From Bacteroidaceae bacterium (GTDB taxonomy: Bacteria; Bacteroidota; Bacteroidia; Bacteroidales; Bacteroidaceae): a stretch of DNA of 64,000 nt. The stretch is taken from contig JAGBTN010000018.1 of the NCBI GenBank assembly GCA_017631315.1, forward strand, positions 31,941-95,940. Reading direction: 5' to 3'. This document shows, in pieces, positions 61,217-64,000 of this stretch. The notes below the pieces were generated by a model, which was not told the DNA's origin, did not search any database, and saw nothing but the letters and a program-made list of their open reading frames with translations. The stretch's first letter is position 1. Every line of letters begins with the position of its first letter. The translations under genes were made by a program, and so were the position numbers.

Positions 61217-62548
61217 CTAATATATAATTTCTCCAATCAGTGCATCTTTACTCTCGTTCCAATCTCCTAAACGTACTTGAACGATGTCGTTAGCCTTCAT
61301 CTGCTCACTTTCTATGGGAAGTGAAACGTCAACCCGTATATAGTTGTCCGTGAAGCCGCTCATTATTCTATGATTTTGACAAGATGTGGAACTTTTTTCA
61401 AGGAGAACGGGACGTGTTTGTCCTATATATATATTATAATATGTGTGTAATTTGTTGTTGCTAAGATTTATGATTTGTTGCGTACGCTGGTGTTTCTTTT
61501 CGGGCGAGACGACGGTAGGGATATTAAGTGCCTTTGTCCCTGGTCGCTCGCTATAACTGAAGACATGGTATTGGCTGACAGGCAGTGATTCCATAAAACT
61601 AAGAGCGTTAGCAAACATGTCGTCTGTTTCGCCACGCATTCCTGCGATGACGTCTACGCCAATAAATGCATCGGGAATATAATGTCGTACTTCGGCTATT
61701 TTCTCAGAGAAGAAAGTCGTGTCGTAGCGTCGGTGCATGAGGCGAAGTACTTCATCGCTTCCGCTTTGAAGCGGAATGTGAAAGTGAGGCATGAACGCAC
61801 GGCTTTGGCTGCAAAAGCGTATGACTTCTTCTGTAAGCAGATTGGGCTCTATGCTGCTAATCCTGTATCGTTGTACTCCTTCTATGTCGTCGAGCGCACG
61901 GATGAGATCAATGAACTTTTCTCCAGTAGTTCTTCCAAAATCGCCAATGTTAACGCCCGTCAATATAATTTCCTTGCCTCCTTGGCGTACTACGTCTTCT
62001 GCTTGTTTGACAAGAGAGGCGATACTCCCATTTCTGCTTCTCCCTCTGGCAAAAGGAATTGTGCAGTAAGTACAGAAATAATCGCATCCATCTTGTACTT
62101 TTAGGAAGAATCGTGTGCGATCGCCGCATGCACAAGCAGGGAAGAAAGGTTCGTTTATATGCTTTTCGATACAACTTACTGTTTCTTTGGTGTTGGAGAA
62201 GTTCTGGATTAGATTGATAATATCTCCTTTTTGTTTTGTTCCAACAACTAAATCAACGCCTTCAAGTGCAGCAACTCGTTCTGGGCGAAGTTGTGCATAA
62301 CAACCGGTAACGACAATCATTGCTCCAGGGTTTTTGCGTCGCAACTTGCTAATGGCTTGTCGACATTTGCTCTCTGCAACTTCTGTAACACTACATGTAT
62401 TCACGATGCAAATGTCGGCACCGATTCCATTGTGAGCAATTACAGCACCTGCAGCCTCCATCTGTTGCTGAATAGTACTAGTTTCTGCAAAATTCAATTT
62501 GCAGCCCAGTGTGCAGAATACCGCCTTTTTCCCTTTTAGTGTATTCAT
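61217..62548 (-). CDS. mtaB: tRNA t6A37 methylthiotransferase MtaB
   Basis: 443-residue radical-SAM enzyme converting t6A37 to ms2t6A37 in ANN-decoding tRNAs. N-terminal UPF0004 domain with Cys ligands (CTLGCKLNFAETS ~12-24, NTCSVTE ~50), the radical-SAM motif CDYFCTYC (~154-161), and a C-terminal TRAM domain (~375-440). The ATG at 62548 lies 3 nt after a TATCTTTGC promoter box, so the mRNA is probably leaderless. Uses the t6A base whose synthesis begins with the Sua5-family enzyme at 3830-4408. Confidence 0.93.
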   Translation of the reverse strand: MNTLKGKKAVFCTLGCKLNFAETSTIQQQMEAAGAVIAHNGIGADICIVNTCSVTEVAESKCRQAISKLRRKNPGAMIVVTGCYAQLRPERVAALEGVDLVVGTKQKGDIINLIQNFSNTKETVSCIEKHINEPFFPACACGDRTRFFLKVQDGCDYFCTYCTIPFARGRSRNGSIASLVKQAEDVVRQGGKEIILTGVNIGDFGRTTGEKFIDLIRALDDIEGVQRYRISSIEPNLLTEEVIRFCSQSRAFMPHFHIPLQSGSDEVLRLMHRRYDTTFFSEKIAEVRHYIPDAFIGVDVIAGMRGETDDMFANALSFMESLPVSQYHVFSYSERPGTKALNIPTVVSPEKKHQRTQQIINLSNNKLHTYYNIYIGQTRPVLLEKSSTSCQNHRIMSGFTDNYIRVDVSLPIESEQMKANDIVQVRLGDWNESKDALIGEIIY

Positions 62549-62551
62549 GTC

Positions 62552-62560
62552 GCAAAGATA
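62552..62560 (-). promoter_or_regulatory. -7 promoter element directly abutting mtaB
   Basis: Minus strand TATCTTTGC followed by GAC and then the mtaB ATG. Likely start point for the mtaB-glycosyltransferase-export cluster transcript. Confidence 0.6.
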
Positions 62561-62720
62561 AGAAAAAAAGTTTAAATTATAAAACCATTAATAAAAAGTT
62601 TATCTTTTATTAAGAAAGACAACAAAATGCGGGGCCTGATTATCAGTGTTTTACTATATAAGTACTAAAAATAGTTGAAAAAAAGTATTTAATAATTGTT
62701 GTTAATTCGGAAAATCGTCG

Positions 62721-62729
62721 TACCTTTGC
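62721..62729 (+). promoter_or_regulatory. -7 promoter element for the Cys-rich lipoprotein gene
   Basis: TACCTTTGC, about 50 nt before the ATG at 62780. Confidence 0.65.
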
Positions 62730-62779
62730 AGCGTTTTAATAAACAATTGATTGTTTTACACGTTTTAAAAAGCAAAAAA

Positions 62780-62989
62780 ATGAAGAAATTAGCATTTTTG
62801 TTCGCAGCTGTGGTTGCTGTATCTTTCGCATCTTGCGGTCAGAAGACAGAACAGGGTTCTTGCTGCGATAGCGACAGCGTATGTGTAGAAGAGGTTGCTT
62901 GCTGCGCTGACAGCTGCTGCGCTGACTCTTGCGCTGCTGACTCTTGCGTTGCTGACTCTTGCTGCGCTGAGGCTCCCGCTGCTGAATAA
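62780..62989 (+). CDS. Cysteine-rich small lipoprotein
   Basis: 69-residue protein, 12 of which are Cys. Signal peptide with lipobox MKKLAFLFAAVVAVSFASC (Cys19), then CCDSDSVC and repeats of the five-residue unit [C/A/V]ADSC, encoded by imperfect 15-bp tandem DNA repeats (62904-62970), ending in an Ala/Pro-rich tail. The clustered Cys and acidic residues suggest metal binding or disulfide cross-linking in the periplasm (inference). The frame is open upstream to 62696, but the promoter at 62721 and the signal peptide support the ATG at 62780. Has its own promoter and terminator. No family recognised. Confidence 0.8.
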   Translation: MKKLAFLFAAVVAVSFASCGQKTEQGSCCDSDSVCVEEVACCADSCCADSCAADSCVADSCCAEAPAAE

Positions 62990-63012
62990 GCAATAGCTGA
63001 GCAAAAAGTTTT

Positions 63013-63042
63013 AGAGGGCTATACCAATTGGTGTAGCCCTCT
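63013..63042. terminator. Hairpin terminator between convergent genes
   Basis: AGAGGGCTATACC (63013-63025) pairs with GGTGTAGCCCTCT (63030-63042) around AATT, 13 bp with one G-T wobble. On the minus strand a TTTTT run follows shortly after; serves the Cys-rich gene and probably the hydroxyacid dehydrogenase gene. Confidence 0.75.
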
Positions 63043-63062
63043 CTATGTTTGACGGTTTTGTT

Positions 63063-64000
63063 TTAAACTTGATTTTGCGGTTCCCCACATGCAAATGCTT
63101 TTACATTTGATATTGCGATGTCGATGAGGCGACGTCGAGCGGCTTTACTGGCCCATGCGATGTGAGGTGTAATGTAGCATCGTGGGGCAGAAATAAGAGG
63201 GCTTCCCTTTAGTGGCGGCTCTTCGGTTAAGACATCTATGCCAACAGCATAGATTTTTTTTGTTGAAAGTGCTTCTGCAACTGCTTCTTCATCGAGCAAG
63301 GGGCCGCGACCTGTGTTGATGATTATGGCCGTGGATTTCATTAGAGATAGACGCTCTTGATTGATAATATGGTGCGTGTCGTCGGTCAACGGACAATGCA
63401 GACTTATAACATCTGCTTCGCTGAAAAGCTGTTCATAGTTCTTGGCTTTTTGGACGTCTATTTGCAGGAGCGCTTCTTCCGTTTTACTACTGATGGCCAT
63501 TACCTTCATTCCCATTGCTTGTGCCATGCGTGCTGTGGCGGAGCCTATATTACCAAGGCCGATGATGCCCATTGTTAGCCCGTCAAGTTCAGTGATGGGT
63601 GATTTTGTAAATGAGAAGTCGGGGCTCTGTTCCCATTCACCTTGTTTAACCGCGTCAGAATGGAGTGCCACTTGGTTTGTGATATTTAGTAGATGCGCCA
63701 TTACCATTTGCGCTACCGACATTGTGCTATATGCTGGTATGTTGGTTACGATAATGTTGCGTCGGTGTGCTTCTGCTATGTCTACAACGTTGTAGCCTGT
63801 TGCGGTGACTCCAATGTAGCGTAGGCAAGGTAGAGCAGCCATTGTTTCTGCATCAATAATAACCTTATTGGTTAATAGTACTTCGGCCCCTTCTGCGCGG
63901 GTTAATAATTCTTCAGGAGCCGTGCGGTCGTAAACTTCGAGTTTGCCTATTTCTCCAAGTTCGTCCCACGAAAGGTCGCCGGGATTTGCTGTAAAGCCAT
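63063..64000 (-). CDS. D-2-hydroxyacid dehydrogenase (partial, N-terminus beyond right edge)
   Basis: NAD-dependent D-isomer 2-hydroxyacid dehydrogenase, resembling glycerate dehydrogenase/hydroxypyruvate reductase. About 312 residues are visible; in-frame sequence NPGDLSWDELGEIGKLEVYDRTAP runs to the window edge, so only some 7-8 N-terminal residues are missing and the ATG at 63842 is internal. Seen: Rossmann motif GIIGLGNIGSATARMAQAMG, catalytic Arg in IINTGRGPLLDEEAVAEAL, Glu in LTEEPP and His in TPHIAWASKAAR. Cytoplasmic. Convergent with the Cys-rich gene. Confidence 0.9.
   Translation of the reverse strand, partial: GFTANPGDLSWDELGEIGKLEVYDRTAPEELLTRAEGAEVLLTNKVIIDAETMAALPCLRYIGVTATGYNVVDIAEAHRRNIIVTNIPAYSTMSVAQMVMAHLLNITNQVALHSDAVKQGEWEQSPDFSFTKSPITELDGLTMGIIGLGNIGSATARMAQAMGMKVMAISSKTEEALLQIDVQKAKNYEQLFSEADVISLHCPLTDDTHHIINQERLSLMKSTAIIINTGRGPLLDEEAVAEALSTKKIYAVGIDVLTEEPPLKGSPLISAPRCYITPHIAWASKAARRRLIDIAISNVKAFACGEPQNQV

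Noticed and set aside
63063-63842. Hydroxyacid dehydrogenase starting at the ATG at 63842
   Set aside because: The frame stays open to the window edge and encodes the conserved N-terminal catalytic-domain residues, so the ATG is internal and the gene is cut by the edge.

Overview
The window looks like a chromosomal segment of a Bacteroidales bacterium, most likely Prevotellaceae (Prevotella-like). The evidence is: promoters of the Bacteroidetes type (TAnnTTTG about 10-100 nt before starts), no clear Shine-Dalgarno sites, type IX secretion genes (porU, porV), a Bacteroidetes-type LptD, two GH92 enzymes, a BspA-like leucine-rich-repeat protein with a Prevotella-style C-terminal domain, and several Bacteroidetes DUF families. 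I saw no tRNA, rRNA, transposase, phage gene or CRISPR array.

Layout. 1-8.4 kb: a ROK glucokinase (cut by the left edge), a LysE-type exporter, a DUF4924-like protein, RF3, a Sua5/YrdC tRNA-modification enzyme and a ClC channel (the last three tightly packed), then DUF1846 and HD-domain proteins. 8.4-22 kb: LptD, EngB, a DUF3078 outer-membrane protein, YidC, a lipoprotein S9 peptidase followed by an MFSD1-like transporter, and a GH92 glycosidase. 22-32.6 kb (minus strand): acyltransferase, IspF, PorV, PorU, FAH-family protein, EF-Ts, S2, S9, L13. 32.8-42 kb: a glycosyltransferase and divergent Wzx-type flippase, a second GH92, then a 982-residue LRR protein with a tiny downstream gene and a 1-kb non-coding stretch. 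42-54 kb (minus strand): a complete RND efflux operon, a TPR protein, an orphan substrate-binding lipoprotein, phosphoglycerate kinase and endonuclease III. 54-64 kb: GH43, DUF4468, a MacAB-TolC-type export operon with a glycosyltransferase and MtaB at its head, a Cys-rich lipoprotein, and a D-2-hydroxyacid dehydrogenase cut by the right edge.

The most unusual feature is a dispersed family of eight intergenic repeat arrays. All have an exact 22-bp period and are built of short palindromes, about 41 units in total, in two sequence classes: one built around AACTTC..GTGAAGTT, the other around GGTTAACCATTATT. The sequence varies between units while dyad symmetry is kept, and most arrays lie just 3' of a gene; one encodes the last residues of an acyltransferase. 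The largest array (ten units, 41868-42087) sits upstream of the LRR gene. That gene is also bracketed by two direct repeats, each carrying the tail of a small ORF plus a terminator, and is preceded by a candidate ~320-nt structured RNA.

Functional threads: envelope building (LptD, YidC, PorU/PorV, Wzx, glycosyltransferases), glycan foraging (two GH92, GH43), peptide use (S9 lipoprotein peptidase plus dipeptide-type MFS), multidrug or metabolite efflux (RND and MacAB systems), and translation (RF3, EF-Ts, S2, S9, L13, EngB, Sua5, MtaB).
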